64,000 bases of DNA from Streptacidiphilus sp. P02-A3a (GTDB lineage Bacteria; Actinomycetota; Actinomycetes; Streptomycetales; Streptomycetaceae), in NCBI RefSeq assembly GCF_014084105.1, contig NZ_CP048289.1:8255922-8319921 (forward strand), in the 5' to 3' direction. Below the pieces are notes generated by a model. That model was not told the DNA's origin, did not search any database, and saw only the letters and a program-made list of their open reading frames with translations. Shown piece after piece: positions 52,914 to 62,711 of this stretch. Positions within the stretch are counted from its first letter, which is position 1, and each line of letters begins with the position of its first letter. Position numbers and translations under genes: made by a program.

Positions 52914-54506
52914 TCAGGCCCGGGCTTCGGGGGTGGCCTCAGCCGCCCGGCCCGCCTCGTCGGCGGCGGCGTCGAGGGTACTCGCCCGCTCGCGGACGGA
53001 CGGCGGCAGCGGGGCGCCGCAGCGCCGCGCGGCCCGCTCCAGCAGCCGGGCCAGTCGGCCGTCGACCAGCTCGGGCCGCTCCAGCATCACCAGGTGGCCC
53101 GCGTCCTGGACGATGACCAGCTCGGCGTCCGGGAGTTCGGCGGCGATCGCCTCGCTGTGCGAGGGCGGGGTGAGCAGGTCCTTGGTGCCGACCAGGACCA
53201 GCGTCGGGACGTCCTGGAAGGCGGCCAGCGCCGCGGCCTTCTCGTGCAGGTCGAAGACCGGGAAGAACTCGGCGACCACGTCGATCGGGGTGGACTCCAG
53301 CATCCGCAGCGCGAACCGCTCCACAGCCGGGTCCACCTGCTCGGTGCCGAAGGAGTAGCGGCGGTAGAGCGCGGCGGTGAGGTCGCTGCCGAGTCGGCGG
53401 GTGCGCTCGACCAGCTCGGCCTGGCGGCCGAGGGCGCGCAGCACCCCGGGGGCGACCCTGTGCAGCATCTTCGCGCCGTAGGCGGGCAGGCCCAGGCTGT
53501 TGCCGCTCCAGCCGCCCGCCGTGGTGCCGATGAAGGCGACCCCGGCGACCCGCTCCCGGATCAGCTCCGGGTACTGGTCGGCCAGCGCCATCACGGTCAT
53601 GCCGCCCATCGAGTGGCCGACCAGGACCAGCGGTCCGGTGGGGGCGACCGCGTCGATGACGGCCTTGAGGTCGCCGCCGAGCTGGTCGATGCTGACCGGC
53701 TGCCCCTGGGCGCCGGAGCGCCCGCGCTCCGAGCGGCCGTGGCTGCGCTGGTCCCACAGCACCAGCCGCAGGCCGTCCTGGAAGGCGGCGCGCTGGAAGT
53801 GCCAGCTGTCCTGGTTCAGGCAGTAGCCGTGGCAGAACACCACGGTCAGCGGCGGTCCGGAGGTCAGGCCGAGCCAGTTGCCGACCGTACCGGACAGGAC
53901 CGGACTGGACCGGACCGTATTGGACAAGACTGTGTTGGACAGGACGCCGCTGGCCAGTGCCTCGCCGAGCTGGCCGGTGCGGGCCACGGCGGCGGCCGGG
54001 ACGGCGGGCAGCAGCCGTCCGAGCCAGCCCCGGCGCGGGGCGGCGGGCTCCGGCCCGGCGGCGTCCGGGGTCGCCCCGGCGTCCGGGCTCTCGGGGTCCG
54101 GGCTCTCGGCGTCCGGGGTCTCGGCGTCCGGGCTCTCCTGGGGGTCCGGCTCCGGGGCCGGGCGGGGCTTGGCGAACGGGGTGCCGGTCCAGCCGGTGCC
54201 GTCGAGTTCCACGTACAGCTCGGTGCCGTCGTCGGCGGTCACCGGGTGCGGCACGCCGTGCAGCGAGCCGAACGGCGCGGCGGCGTCGACCTCGGCCCGG
54301 GCCCGGCGGCGTACCTCGCGGCCGACGGTCAGCCGTTCCACGGCGACCCCGGCCGCCGCCCCGGCGGCGACCACGCCCAGCGACAGGCCGACCACACCGG
54401 CCCGGCGCCAGCGGCCCTCGGCCATGTCGCCGACCACCGCCTCCGCCGCCGCCCTGACCTGCTGGACCGCCTCGGCCGCCGGGGACCGGCCGCCGTCCGT
54501 GCTCAT
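52914..54506 (-). CDS. Alpha/beta hydrolase with membrane anchor and repeat insert
   Basis: 530 aa. One N-terminal membrane segment (about residues 36-56), then a Pro/Asp/Glu-rich insert with PDAESPD repeats (about 125-150) and an LSNTV repeat (about 190-208). The hydrolase core has VVFCHGYCLNQDSW, GHSMGG (nucleophile elbow), the acid in VGTKDLLTPP and the His in DAGHLVMLERP. Its ATG overlaps the alr stop (ATGA). In streptomycetes this gene always sits between alr and tsaE; the substrate is unknown. Confidence 0.88.
   Translation of the reverse strand: MSTDGGRSPAAEAVQQVRAAAEAVVGDMAEGRWRRAGVVGLSLGVVAAGAAAGVAVERLTVGREVRRRARAEVDAAAPFGSLHGVPHPVTADDGTELYVELDGTGWTGTPFAKPRPAPEPDPQESPDAETPDAESPDPESPDAGATPDAAGPEPAAPRRGWLGRLLPAVPAAAVARTGQLGEALASGVLSNTVLSNTVRSSPVLSGTVGNWLGLTSGPPLTVVFCHGYCLNQDSWHFQRAAFQDGLRLVLWDQRSHGRSERGRSGAQGQPVSIDQLGGDLKAVIDAVAPTGPLVLVGHSMGGMTVMALADQYPELIRERVAGVAFIGTTAGGWSGNSLGLPAYGAKMLHRVAPGVLRALGRQAELVERTRRLGSDLTAALYRRYSFGTEQVDPAVERFALRMLESTPIDVVAEFFPVFDLHEKAAALAAFQDVPTLVLVGTKDLLTPPSHSEAIAAELPDAELVIVQDAGHLVMLERPELVDGRLARLLERAARRCGAPLPPSVRERASTLDAAADEAGRAAEATPEARA
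53884..53943. repeat. Four 15-bp tandem units inside the hydrolase gene
   Basis: Four related 15-bp units beginning ACCGTACCGG, ACCGGACTGG, ACCGTATTGG and ACTGTGTTGG encode the LSNTV-type pentapeptide repeats on the minus strand. The stretch is less GC-rich than its surroundings. Confidence 0.7.
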
Positions 54507-55666
54507 CCGCCGCCACCCGCCTCGGCGACCCCGGTGTACCGCCGGGGGACGCGCGGCCCGATCCGGGTGACGATCTCGTAGGAGATGGTGCCGCTGGCCC
54601 GGGCCCAGTCCTCGGCGGTGGGCTCGCCCCGGTCGCCGGGGCCGAACAGCACCACCTCGTCGCCGACCTCGGCCGGGTCGCCGCCGAGGTCCACCACGAA
54701 CTGGTCCATGGCGACCCGCCCGGCCACGGTGCGCCACTTGCCGCCCAGCAACACCGGTCCGGCGCCGCTGGCGTGCCGGGGCACGCCGTCGGCGTAGCCC
54801 AGCGGGACCAGCGCCAGGGTGGTGCCGGTCTGGGTGACGTAGCTGTGGCCGTAACTGACGCCGTGTCCGGCCGGGACGCTCTTGACGCTCGCCAGCCGCG
54901 CCCGCAGCGTCATCACCGGGCGCAGGCCGAAGTCCGCCGGGCCGCCGACCTCGGGCACCGGCGACAGGCCGTACTGCGCCAGGCCGGGCCGGACCAGGTC
55001 GAAGTGGGCCTGCGGCAGCAGCAGCGTGGCCGGGGAGTTCGCCAGGTGCCGGACCTCCGGCCGCAGCCCGGCGGCCTCGGCCAGCGCCAGTGCCTCGCGG
55101 AAGCGCACCAGCTGCGGCTCGATCGAGGGGTGGCCCGGCTCGTCGGCGCAGGCGAAGTGCGACCAGACCCCGGAGACCGTGAGCAGCCCCTCGGCCTCGG
55201 CCGCGCGGGCGGCCCGGACCAGGTCCGGCCAGTCGTGCGGCTGCGCGCCGTTGCGGCCGAGGCCGGTGTCGGCCTTCAGGTGGATCCGAGCCGGGCGGCC
55301 GGTGGCGCGGACCGCGTCCACGACCCGGCGCAGCGCCCACTCGCCGCTGACCGAGATGTCGATGTCGGCCGCGACCGTGCGCTCCCAGGGGCCGTCCGGG
55401 GTCCACAGCCAGCACAGGACCCGGGCCTGATCAGGGGTGATCCCAGCGGCGCGGAGTGCCAGGGCCTCCTCCGGGACGGCGGTGCCGAGCCAGCCGGCGC
55501 CCGCCTCCACGGCGGCACGGGCACAGGGCACCATGCCGTGGCCGTAGGCGTCGGCCTTGACCACGGACATGACGGCGGCGGACCCGATACGGGCGCGCAG
55601 GGCACGGATGTTCCCCCGCAGCGCCGCCAGGTCCACCACGGCTTCGGCACTCATCGCAGATTCCAT
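54503..55666 (-). CDS. alr: Alanine racemase
   Basis: 387 aa. PLP lysine in VVKADAYGHG (K37), KADTGLGRNG, second catalytic Tyr in HGVSYGHSYV, and GRVAMDQFVVDLGG. It makes D-alanine for peptidoglycan. The start ATG 55666 has no clear ribosome site; ATG 55654 would drop four residues. Confidence 0.95.
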   Translation of the reverse strand: MESAMSAEAVVDLAALRGNIRALRARIGSAAVMSVVKADAYGHGMVPCARAAVEAGAGWLGTAVPEEALALRAAGITPDQARVLCWLWTPDGPWERTVAADIDISVSGEWALRRVVDAVRATGRPARIHLKADTGLGRNGAQPHDWPDLVRAARAAEAEGLLTVSGVWSHFACADEPGHPSIEPQLVRFREALALAEAAGLRPEVRHLANSPATLLLPQAHFDLVRPGLAQYGLSPVPEVGGPADFGLRPVMTLRARLASVKSVPAGHGVSYGHSYVTQTGTTLALVPLGYADGVPRHASGAGPVLLGGKWRTVAGRVAMDQFVVDLGGDPAEVGDEVVLFGPGDRGEPTAEDWARASGTISYEIVTRIGPRVPRRYTGVAEAGGGG

Positions 55667-55751
55667 TGCCGATCAGTGTCCCAGACCCCGCCGCCGGGAC
55701 GGCACCCTCCCGGTCGGCGCGACCGCGCGCGGACCGGCGGGGCGGTCCCGA

Positions 55752-56456
55752 TCAGGTGCCCGGCTTGCGTCCGAACACCTCGACCGGGTCGCCGGATCGG
55801 AGGATGCCCCAGAGCGTCCGGGCGTCCCAGGTGTTCATGTTGACGCAGCCGTGCGAGCCGGGCGGGGTGTACATGGACTCGCCGTCGAGGCCGTGGAAGG
55901 CCTCCCCGCCGGAGAAGAACTGGCTGTACGGCATGGCCACGTCGTAGAGCGTGGACCACTGGTCGCGGTTGCGCCGGTAGACGTGCCACAGGCCGGTCCG
56001 GGTGACGTATCCGGCGCGGCCGGTGCGGACCCGGACCGGGCCGAACACCACCCGGGTGCCGACCTGCACCCACATCAGCTGGCGGCTGAGGTCCACGCAG
56101 GCGATCCGGCCCAGGGTGGCCGGGCACCGGCCGGCCGCGTCCGGTCCGGCCGGACGGGCGACCGGGCGGCGGGCGGCCTGGTGGCGGGCGCGGTGGCGGC
56201 CGCCCGGGGCGCGCGCGGCGGCAGCGGACCCCGGGAGCGCCCGGGTGTCGGCCCGGGGCGGCCGGACGGCCGCCCGCGCCCCCGCCGCTGCCGGAGCCGC
56301 CGCTCGCGCCGAAGCCGGAGCGGCGGGGGCGGGGGCGGCCGAGGCCTGGGCGCAGCCGGTGCCGAGCAGCGCCAGGGCCGCCAGCAGCACCGCCGCCGGG
56401 CGCAGCCGGACCCGCGTCGGTCCGGTCGCCGCCGTACCCGGCTGCTTCAGCTCCAC
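55752..56456 (-). CDS. L,D-transpeptidase (YkuD) lipoprotein
   Basis: 234 aa from GTG 56456 with GAGGG upstream. Lipobox LALLGTGC, then a long Ala/Arg/Pro-rich linker (about 36-105). The YkuD domain has AFHGLD and the nucleophile motif SHGCVNMNTWDAR, both complete, so it should make 3-3 peptidoglycan cross-links or attach proteins to the wall. It lies between nnrD and alr on the same strand. Confidence 0.87.
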   Translation of the reverse strand: MELKQPGTAATGPTRVRLRPAAVLLAALALLGTGCAQASAAPAPAAPASARAAAPAAAGARAAVRPPRADTRALPGSAAAARAPGGRHRARHQAARRPVARPAGPDAAGRCPATLGRIACVDLSRQLMWVQVGTRVVFGPVRVRTGRAGYVTRTGLWHVYRRNRDQWSTLYDVAMPYSQFFSGGEAFHGLDGESMYTPPGSHGCVNMNTWDARTLWGILRSGDPVEVFGRKPGT

Positions 56457-56518
56457 GTCGCCCTCTACCTTCTCCACCGGCCGCGCAGCGCCCAGCCGGT
56501 GACCGGTCGTACCCGCGA

Positions 56519-58066
56519 TCAGATGACGGTCCGATGGGACAGTACGTTCTGTCGCCCCCCGGTCACGTTCCGCCACGCCGCAGGCAGGGCGGCGGCCACG
56601 TCCGAGGCGGTGACCGGCCCGTACCCGCCGTACCCGGCGTCGCCACCGGCCGCGATCCTGCCCGCCAGGCCGTGCAGGTAGGCGGCGGCCGAGGCCGCGT
56701 CCAGCGGGGCCAGGCCGCTGGCCAGCAGCGACCCGGCCAGTCCGGAGAGGACGTCGCCACTCCCGGCCGTGGCCAGCCAGGGGGTCCCGGTCGGGTTGAC
56801 CCGGACCGGCAGCGCCGGGTCGGGTCCGGCGACGACCGTGGTGGAGCCCTTGAGGAGCACCGTGCAGCCGTACCGCTCGGCGATCAGCCGGGCGTACCGC
56901 AGCCGCTCGGCCTCGACCTGCGCGGCGGTCACCGTCACCCCCGCCCCCGCCAGCAGCGCCGCCGCCTCGCCCGCGTGCGGGGTCAGCAGCAGCCGTCCGT
57001 CCGGCGCCGGGCCGCCCGGGCGGCGGGCCAGCAGCCGCAGGCCGTCGGCGTCGACCAGCGTCGGCACGCCCGCCGCCAGCGCCTCCGCCAGCGTGCGCTC
57101 GGCCGCCTCGCCGTCCGCGAGCCCGGGGCCGACCACCCACGCCTGCACCCGCCCGGCCGCCTTCGGGCCGCCGTCGCTGACCAGCGTCTCCGGGTGCGCC
57201 CGGACCACCTCCCGGGCCGCGGTACCGGCGTAGCGGACCGCGCCCGCGCCGCCGCGCAGCGCGGCCGAGACCGCGAGCACGGCCGCGCCCGGGTAGCGCT
57301 CCGAGCCCGCCGCGACGCCGACCACCCCGCGCCGGTACTTGTCGCTCTCGGCGGTCGGCCGGGGCAGCAGCGCGGCCACGTCGGCGTGCTGGAGCACCTC
57401 GGCCACCGGGGCGGGCGGCTCCAGGCCGATGTCCACCAGCCGCACCACGCCCGCGCGTCCGGCGCCGGGGTCGACGAAGAGGCCCGGCTTGTAGGTACCG
57501 AAGGTCACCGTCACCGTCGCGGTCACCGCCTCGCCGGGGACCTCGCCGGTGTCGGCGTCCACCCCGCTCGGCAGGTCCACCGCGACCACCCGGACGCCCG
57601 CCCGCTCGGCCGCGCGCAGGTACGGCAGCGCCGGTTCGCGCAGGCCGCCCCGGCCGCCGATGCCGACGATGCCGTCCAGCACCAGGTCGGCGCGGCCGAT
57701 CTCGCGCTCCCCGGCGGCCCGGTCGGCCGCCGCCGCGCCCCCGGCGGCCAGCAGCGCGGCCAGTCCGGCGGCGTGCGCGCGCTCCGGCGCGAGCAGCACG
57801 GCGTGCACCCGCACCCCGCGCGCGGCCAGCCGGGCGCCCGCGAACAGCGCGTCGCCGCCGTTGTCGCCGCTGCCCGCCAGCAGCACCACCCGCCGCCCGC
57901 GCACTCCCCCGCGCCCGGGCCCCCGCCCCTCCGGGCCCGCCAGCAGGTCCAGGCAGGTCGCCGCCAGACCGGCCGCCGCCCGCCGCATCAGCGTGCCCTC
58001 CGGCAGCCGGGCCATCAACGCCGCCTCGGCGGCCCTCACCTGTTCGACCGTGTGCGCGTACCGCAT
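56519..58066 (-). CDS. nnrD: Bifunctional NAD(P)H-hydrate epimerase / ADP-dependent dehydratase
   Basis: 515 aa. The N-terminal YjeF_N epimerase part has VVLLAGSGDNGGDALFAGARL and DLVLDGIVGIGGRG; the C-terminal ribokinase-like dehydratase has LTPHAGEAAALL and the GSGDVLSGLAGSLLASG anion-hole motif. It repairs hydrated NADH and NADPH. The start ATG 58066; acpS lies 46 bp upstream, a common actinobacterial pairing. Confidence 0.94.
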   Translation of the reverse strand: MRYAHTVEQVRAAEAALMARLPEGTLMRRAAAGLAATCLDLLAGPEGRGPGRGGVRGRRVVLLAGSGDNGGDALFAGARLAARGVRVHAVLLAPERAHAAGLAALLAAGGAAAADRAAGEREIGRADLVLDGIVGIGGRGGLREPALPYLRAAERAGVRVVAVDLPSGVDADTGEVPGEAVTATVTVTFGTYKPGLFVDPGAGRAGVVRLVDIGLEPPAPVAEVLQHADVAALLPRPTAESDKYRRGVVGVAAGSERYPGAAVLAVSAALRGGAGAVRYAGTAAREVVRAHPETLVSDGGPKAAGRVQAWVVGPGLADGEAAERTLAEALAAGVPTLVDADGLRLLARRPGGPAPDGRLLLTPHAGEAAALLAGAGVTVTAAQVEAERLRYARLIAERYGCTVLLKGSTTVVAGPDPALPVRVNPTGTPWLATAGSGDVLSGLAGSLLASGLAPLDAASAAAYLHGLAGRIAAGGDAGYGGYGPVTASDVAAALPAAWRNVTGGRQNVLSHRTVI

Positions 58067-58112
58067 CCGTGCGTCCCCTCATTCGGTTGCTGGAGCTCAG
58101 CGGTTCCGGGCG

Positions 58113-58481
58113 TCAGCCCTCGGCGATCACCACCGCTGACGCTACGCCCGCGTCATGGCTCAGCGAGAGATGCCACGTCCGCACACCCAGCTCCGCCGCC
58201 CGCGCGGCGACCGTGCCGCGGACCTCCAGCAGCGGACGCCCGGACGGCTCGGTGCGCACCTCGGCGTCCGTCCAGGACAGGTTGCCGGGCGCGCCCAGCG
58301 CCTTGGCGACGGCCTCCTTGGCGGCGAACCGTGCGGCCAGCGAGGCGCCGCCGCGCCGCTCGCCGCTGGGCAGGTACAGCTCGCCCTCGGTGAACAGCCG
58401 CTGGGCCAGGCTGGGAGTGCGCCGCAGCGACTCCTCGAAGCGGTCGATCGCCGCCACGTCGATCCCGACCCCGATGATCAT
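58113..58481 (-). CDS. acpS: Holo-[acyl-carrier-protein] synthase AcpS
   Basis: 122 aa. Metal-binding GIGVDV-type motif ([16 protein letters not shown]) and [12 protein letters not shown], then [15 protein letters not shown], as in trimeric AcpS. It transfers phosphopantetheine from CoA to apo-ACP. The start ATG 58481 follows AAGGGGA. Confidence 0.96.
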   Translation of the reverse strand: MIIGVGIDVAAIDRFEESLRRTPSLAQRLFTEGELYLPSGERRGGASLAARFAAKEAVAKALGAPGNLSWTDAEVRTEPSGRPLLEVRGTVAARAAELGVRTWHLSLSHDAGVASAVVIAEG

Positions 58482-58588
58482 CAACTGTCCCCTTCGCCGC
58501 TCCGCTGCCGCCCTCATCGTCCCCCACCTGCCCCCACCGGCCCCCACCACCGGGAAAGGCTCAGCCGCCGCCGAGTCTTGGCTGGACA

Positions 58589-61500
58589 ATGGACCGCATG
58601 CGCATCCGACTGCTCGGCCCCCTCGTGGTGGGCGACCCCGACGGCGCGACCGTCAAGCTCGCCGGTACCCGGGTGCGCGTCCTGCTCACCGCGCTCGCCC
58701 TGGAGGCCGGGCAGCCGGTCTCCGCGGCCCGGCTGATCGACACGCTCTGGCCGCGGGAGCAGCCCGCCAACCCGGCCAACGCGCTACAGGCGCTGGCCTC
58801 GCGGCTGCGCGGCGCGCTCGGCCGGGAGCTGGTGGCCGCCACCGCGACCGGCTACCAGCTGGCGCTCGACCCCGACCAGGTGGACGTGCACCGGTTCGAG
58901 GCGCTGCTGCGGCAGCCGGGACCGGCGGTGGAACGGCTCAGTGCCGCGCTGGCGCTGTGGCGCGGCCCGGCGCTGGCCGACGTCCCCGGCTTCGCCGACG
59001 CCGCCGCCCGGCTGGAGGCCCGGCGCGAGACCGCCCGCGAGGACCTGCTGGAGGCCCGGCTGGACGCCGCCGAGGCGGACCCCGGGCCGCTGCTGGCCGA
59101 GCTGCACGCGTGCACCGCCGAGGCCCCGCTGCGGGACCGGCCGCGGGCGCTGCTGATCCGCGCACTGCACCGGGCGGGGCGCGGCGCCGAGGCGCTGGCC
59201 GTGTACGAGCAGGGCCGGGTGCTGCTCGCGGAGGAGCTGGGCATGGACCCCTCCCCGCTGCTGCGCCGGGCCCACCGGACCGCGCTCGGCCCCGCGCCGG
59301 AGAGCACCCCGCCGGAAAGCACCCCGCCGGAAAGCAGGGCGCCGGAAAGCAGGGCGCCGGAGAGCCCCGCGGCGGGCCGCCCGACGCCGGAGAGCCCCGC
59401 GTCCGGGGCGGCTCCGGCGGCGCCGCGCGCGCTGCCCGCGCCGCTCACCAGCTTCCTCGGCCGGGAGGACGAACTAGCGGCCGTCCAGGCCGAGTTGAAC
59501 GCCGTCCGACTGGTCACCCTGACCGGCCCCGGCGGCGCCGGAAAGACCCGGCTGGCGCTGGAGGCGGCCGGGCGCAGCGGCGCGGCCGACGTCCGGCTGG
59601 TGGAGCTGGCCCCGGTCGGCGGCCCGGCGGACGTCCCCTCGGCGGTGCTGGCCGCGCTGCACCTGCGGGCGGCGGTCAGCGCCCAGCGGCCCACCGGGAT
59701 ACCGCACCCGGTCGCGGAGATCCCGGAGCGGATCGTCGCCGCCCTGGGCAACCGGCCGCTGCTGCTGGTACTGGACAACTGCGAGCACGTGGTGGAGGCG
59801 GCGGCCGTGCTCACCGCGCGGCTGCTGGCCGACTGCCCCGGGCTGCGGGTGCTGGCCACCAGCCGCGAGCCGCTGGGCATCACCGGCGAGCAGCTGCATC
59901 CGGTACCGCCCCTGGGGTTCCCCGACGTTGCCTACGAGGAGCAGCGCCTGACGGTGGATCAGGCCTTCGGCTTCGCCGCGGTCCGGCTGTTCGCGGACCG
60001 CGCGGCGGCGGTGCGCCCCGGCTGGGCCCTGACCGAACCCGACCTCCCGCCGGTACTGCGGATCTGCCGGACACTGGACGGCCAGCCGCTGGCGATCGAG
60101 CTGGCCGCCGCCCGGATGCGCAGCCTCTCCCCCGAGCAGATCGACCAGCGGCTGGCCCGCCGGTTCCACCTGCTCACCAGCGGCAGCCGCACCGTGCTGC
60201 CCCGGCACCGGACCCTGCGCGCGGTGGTGGACTGGAGCTGGGACCTGCTGGAGAAGCCGGAACGGGATCTGCTGGCCCGGATGTCGGTGTTCGCCGGCAG
60301 CGCCTCGCTGGAGACCGTGGAACAGGTCTGCGCGACCGCGCAGTCGCCCGCCGAGGAGGTACTCGAAGTGCTGTCCTCGCTGGTCGACAAGTCGCTGGTG
60401 ACCCGGACCGGGGCCGGGCGCTACCGGCTGCTGGAGACCATCCGGGCGTACGCGCTGGAACGGCTGGAGGCCTCCGGCGCCACCGTCGCCGCCCGCGACG
60501 CGCACGCCGCGCACTTCCTCGCCTTCGCCGAGGAGGGCGAGCCGCGCCTGTACACCGGCGAGCAACTGGTCTGGTTCCCGCGCTTCCTGGTCGAGCACGA
60601 CAACCTGATCGCCGCGCTGCGCTGGGCCGTCGAGCACGGCGACGCGGTCACCGCGCAGCGGCTGATCGCCGCCGTCAGCTGGTACCTGTGGCGGCGCGGC
60701 GAGCGCGGCGAGAACCTGGAGCTGGCCAACGCGGCCCTGGCCATGCCCAGCGACGGCACCCCGCCGCTGGCCCGCGCGGTCGCCTACGGGATCACCGCCC
60801 TCTACAGCCTGGACACCACCTGGGACCTGCCGGAGTCGCTGCGGCTGATGCACATCGGGATCGACCTGCGGGACCAGCTGGGCGACCCCTTCGCCCATCC
60901 GATCCTGCCGATGCTCGACATCATGGCCGCGCTGTTCGAGTCCAGGGACGAGAACGTGGAGCAGCTGGCGGCCCGGCTGTTCGACGCCCCCGACCCCTTC
61001 GTCCGCGCCACCGCGCACCTGTTCATGGGCTTCTCCCGGCAGAACAGCGGCCGGGCGGCCGAGGCCGAGTCGTACATGCACGAGGCCGCCGCCCGGTTCC
61101 GGGCCGTGGGCGACCTGTGGGGGCAGTCGTTCTGCGCGGCCGGACTGGCCGACTACGCGCAGTGGCGCGGCGACCTGGAGGAGGCGATGCGGCTGTGGCG
61201 GCTGGCCATCTCCTTCGAGGACCAGCTCGGCATCAGCGGCGAGTCCGCCGACTACCGCTCCCGGATGATCCACACCACCGGCCTGCTCGGCGGATACGAC
61301 GAGCAGACGATCCGCACGCTGGAGGACGAGGTGGAGACCGCCCGGCGCGAGGGCTCCTGGATGACGGTGCTGGCCACCCACACCTCCCTCGCCGACGCCT
61401 ACCGGCACACCGGCGCACCGGAGCGCAGCCGCCCGCTGCTGCGGCAGGCCTGGGGCCCGGTCGAGCAGCGGATCGGCGGCGCGCCGCAGGTGCAGGCACT

Positions 61501-61921
61501 GCTGCTGTCGGCGCTCGGCTACGTCGAGGCGGCCTGCGGCGACCTGGAGGCCGCCGCCGAACAGCACCGGACCGCCCTGTCCGCGGCGGCCGCCGCCCAC
61601 GACGGGCCGATCATCGCCGACTGCCTCCAGGGCTGGGCCGACCTGGTGCTGCGCCGGGGCGACCCGGTCCGCGCCGCGGAGCTGCTGGGCGCGGCGCACC
61701 TGCGGCGTGGCATGCCCGACCTGTCCTCGCCGGACGTCCGCCGGGTCTCGGCCGGGGCCGAGGCCGCCCTGGGCCCGGCGGAGTACGCCCGGGCGTACGA
61801 ACGCGGCCGGACCACCCCGAGCGAGGAGACGCTCTCCGCACTCGGGGTGGGACCGGAGAGCCTGTCCGGGCCCTCGCCCTGGGCGGCCGCCGCCACCACG
61901 GATCAGCTGCGCCGCTGGTAG
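58589..61921 (+). CDS. AfsR/SARP-family regulator with NB-ARC and TPR domains
   Basis: 1110 aa. An OmpR-type winged helix (about 1-90; [31 protein letters not shown]) and BTAD domain (about 95-235) form a SARP module. After a repeat-rich linker (about 236-285) comes an NB-ARC ATPase with Walker [11 protein letters not shown] (about 311-320), [10 protein letters not shown] (Walker B) and [14 protein letters not shown], then a helical TPR region to the end. Such proteins activate specialised metabolism in response to nucleotide or protein signals. It converges on the ABC transporter, overlapping the permease gene by 19 bp. The start ATG 58589; ATG 58598 is possible. Confidence 0.9.
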   Translation: MDRMRIRLLGPLVVGDPDGATVKLAGTRVRVLLTALALEAGQPVSAARLIDTLWPREQPANPANALQALASRLRGALGRELVAATATGYQLALDPDQVDVHRFEALLRQPGPAVERLSAALALWRGPALADVPGFADAAARLEARRETAREDLLEARLDAAEADPGPLLAELHACTAEAPLRDRPRALLIRALHRAGRGAEALAVYEQGRVLLAEELGMDPSPLLRRAHRTALGPAPESTPPESTPPESRAPESRAPESPAAGRPTPESPASGAAPAAPRALPAPLTSFLGREDELAAVQAELNAVRLVTLTGPGGAGKTRLALEAAGRSGAADVRLVELAPVGGPADVPSAVLAALHLRAAVSAQRPTGIPHPVAEIPERIVAALGNRPLLLVLDNCEHVVEAAAVLTARLLADCPGLRVLATSREPLGITGEQLHPVPPLGFPDVAYEEQRLTVDQAFGFAAVRLFADRAAAVRPGWALTEPDLPPVLRICRTLDGQPLAIELAAARMRSLSPEQIDQRLARRFHLLTSGSRTVLPRHRTLRAVVDWSWDLLEKPERDLLARMSVFAGSASLETVEQVCATAQSPAEEVLEVLSSLVDKSLVTRTGAGRYRLLETIRAYALERLEASGATVAARDAHAAHFLAFAEEGEPRLYTGEQLVWFPRFLVEHDNLIAALRWAVEHGDAVTAQRLIAAVSWYLWRRGERGENLELANAALAMPSDGTPPLARAVAYGITALYSLDTTWDLPESLRLMHIGIDLRDQLGDPFAHPILPMLDIMAALFESRDENVEQLAARLFDAPDPFVRATAHLFMGFSRQNSGRAAEAESYMHEAAARFRAVGDLWGQSFCAAGLADYAQWRGDLEEAMRLWRLAISFEDQLGISGESADYRSRMIHTTGLLGGYDEQTIRTLEDEVETARREGSWMTVLATHTSLADAYRHTGAPERSRPLLRQAWGPVEQRIGGAPQVQALLLSALGYVEAACGDLEAAAEQHRTALSAAAAAHDGPIIADCLQGWADLVLRRGDPVRAAELLGAAHLRRGMPDLSSPDVRRVSAGAEAALGPAEYARAYERGRTTPSEETLSALGVGPESLSGPSPWAAAATTDQLRRW
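59296..59370 (+). repeat. Five 15-bp units in the SARP linker
   Basis: Units starting GCCGGA at 59296, 59311, 59326, 59341 and 59356 encode PESTP and PESRA-type pentapeptides between the BTAD and NB-ARC domains. Copy number can change without a frameshift. Confidence 0.75.
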
Positions 61922-62709
61922 GCGCGGAGCGCCAGCGGGAAGAAGACCAGCGCGAACACCGCCGCCCAGAGCAGGGTGTGGATCACCGGGGCCTGTATCG
62001 CGCCGCCGTCCAGCAGCGCCCGCATCGCGTTCACCAGCGAGGTCACCGGGTTGACCTTCACCCAGGCCTGCAACCAGCCCGGCATCGAGGACACGCTGAC
62101 GAAGGCGCTGGAGGAGAAGGTCAGCGGGAACATCACCACGAAGCCCAGCATCTGCACCTTCTCCGGGTTCGCCGCGACCATGCCGACCAGCACCATCAGC
62201 CAGGACATGGCCAGCGCGAAGACCACCATCAGCGCCATCGCGCCGACCACGCCGAGCGCGCTGTGCGGGTGGAAGCCCAGGACCATGCCCAGGGCCAGCA
62301 TCAGGACCAGCGACCACAGCTGCTTGGCCAGGTCGGCCAGGACCCGTCCGGCCAGCGGGGCCGAGCGGGCGATCGGCAGGCTGCGCAGCCGGTCGAAGAC
62401 GCCCTTCTGGATGTCGGTGTTCAGCCCGACCGCGGTGTTCATGGTCGCGAACAGGCCGTTCTGGACCACGATCCCGGCCAGCGCGTACTGGAGGTACGCA
62501 TGGGTGGAGCCGGACATCTGGCCGCCGAACACGTAGGTGAACAGCAGCAGGAACATGATCGGCTGGATGCTGAGGTCCATCAGCTCCATCGGGTTGTGCT
62601 TGATCTGCACCAGGTTGCGCCAGGCCAGGGTGCCGGTGTGGCGCACGCCGGTGACCAGGCCGATCCGGCCGGTGGCCGGGACGGCGGGGGATGCGGTGAG
62701 CGTAGCCAT
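61903..62709 (-). CDS. ABC-2 type transporter permease (DrrB-like)
   Basis: 268 aa with six hydrophobic segments. The pattern IQPIMFLLLFTYVFGG, GVFDRLRSLPIARSAPLAGRVLADL (quoted in part) and VNPVTSLVNAMRALLDGG is that of daunorubicin-type DrrB exporters. The C-terminal end overlaps the converging SARP gene by 19 bp. It starts 2 bp after the ATP-binding protein gene, forming a two-gene operon. Confidence 0.92.
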   Translation of the reverse strand: MATLTASPAVPATGRIGLVTGVRHTGTLAWRNLVQIKHNPMELMDLSIQPIMFLLLFTYVFGGQMSGSTHAYLQYALAGIVVQNGLFATMNTAVGLNTDIQKGVFDRLRSLPIARSAPLAGRVLADLAKQLWSLVLMLALGMVLGFHPHSALGVVGAMALMVVFALAMSWLMVLVGMVAANPEKVQMLGFVVMFPLTFSSSAFVSVSSMPGWLQAWVKVNPVTSLVNAMRALLDGGAIQAPVIHTLLWAAVFALVFFPLALRAYQRRS

Positions 62710-62711
62710 GG

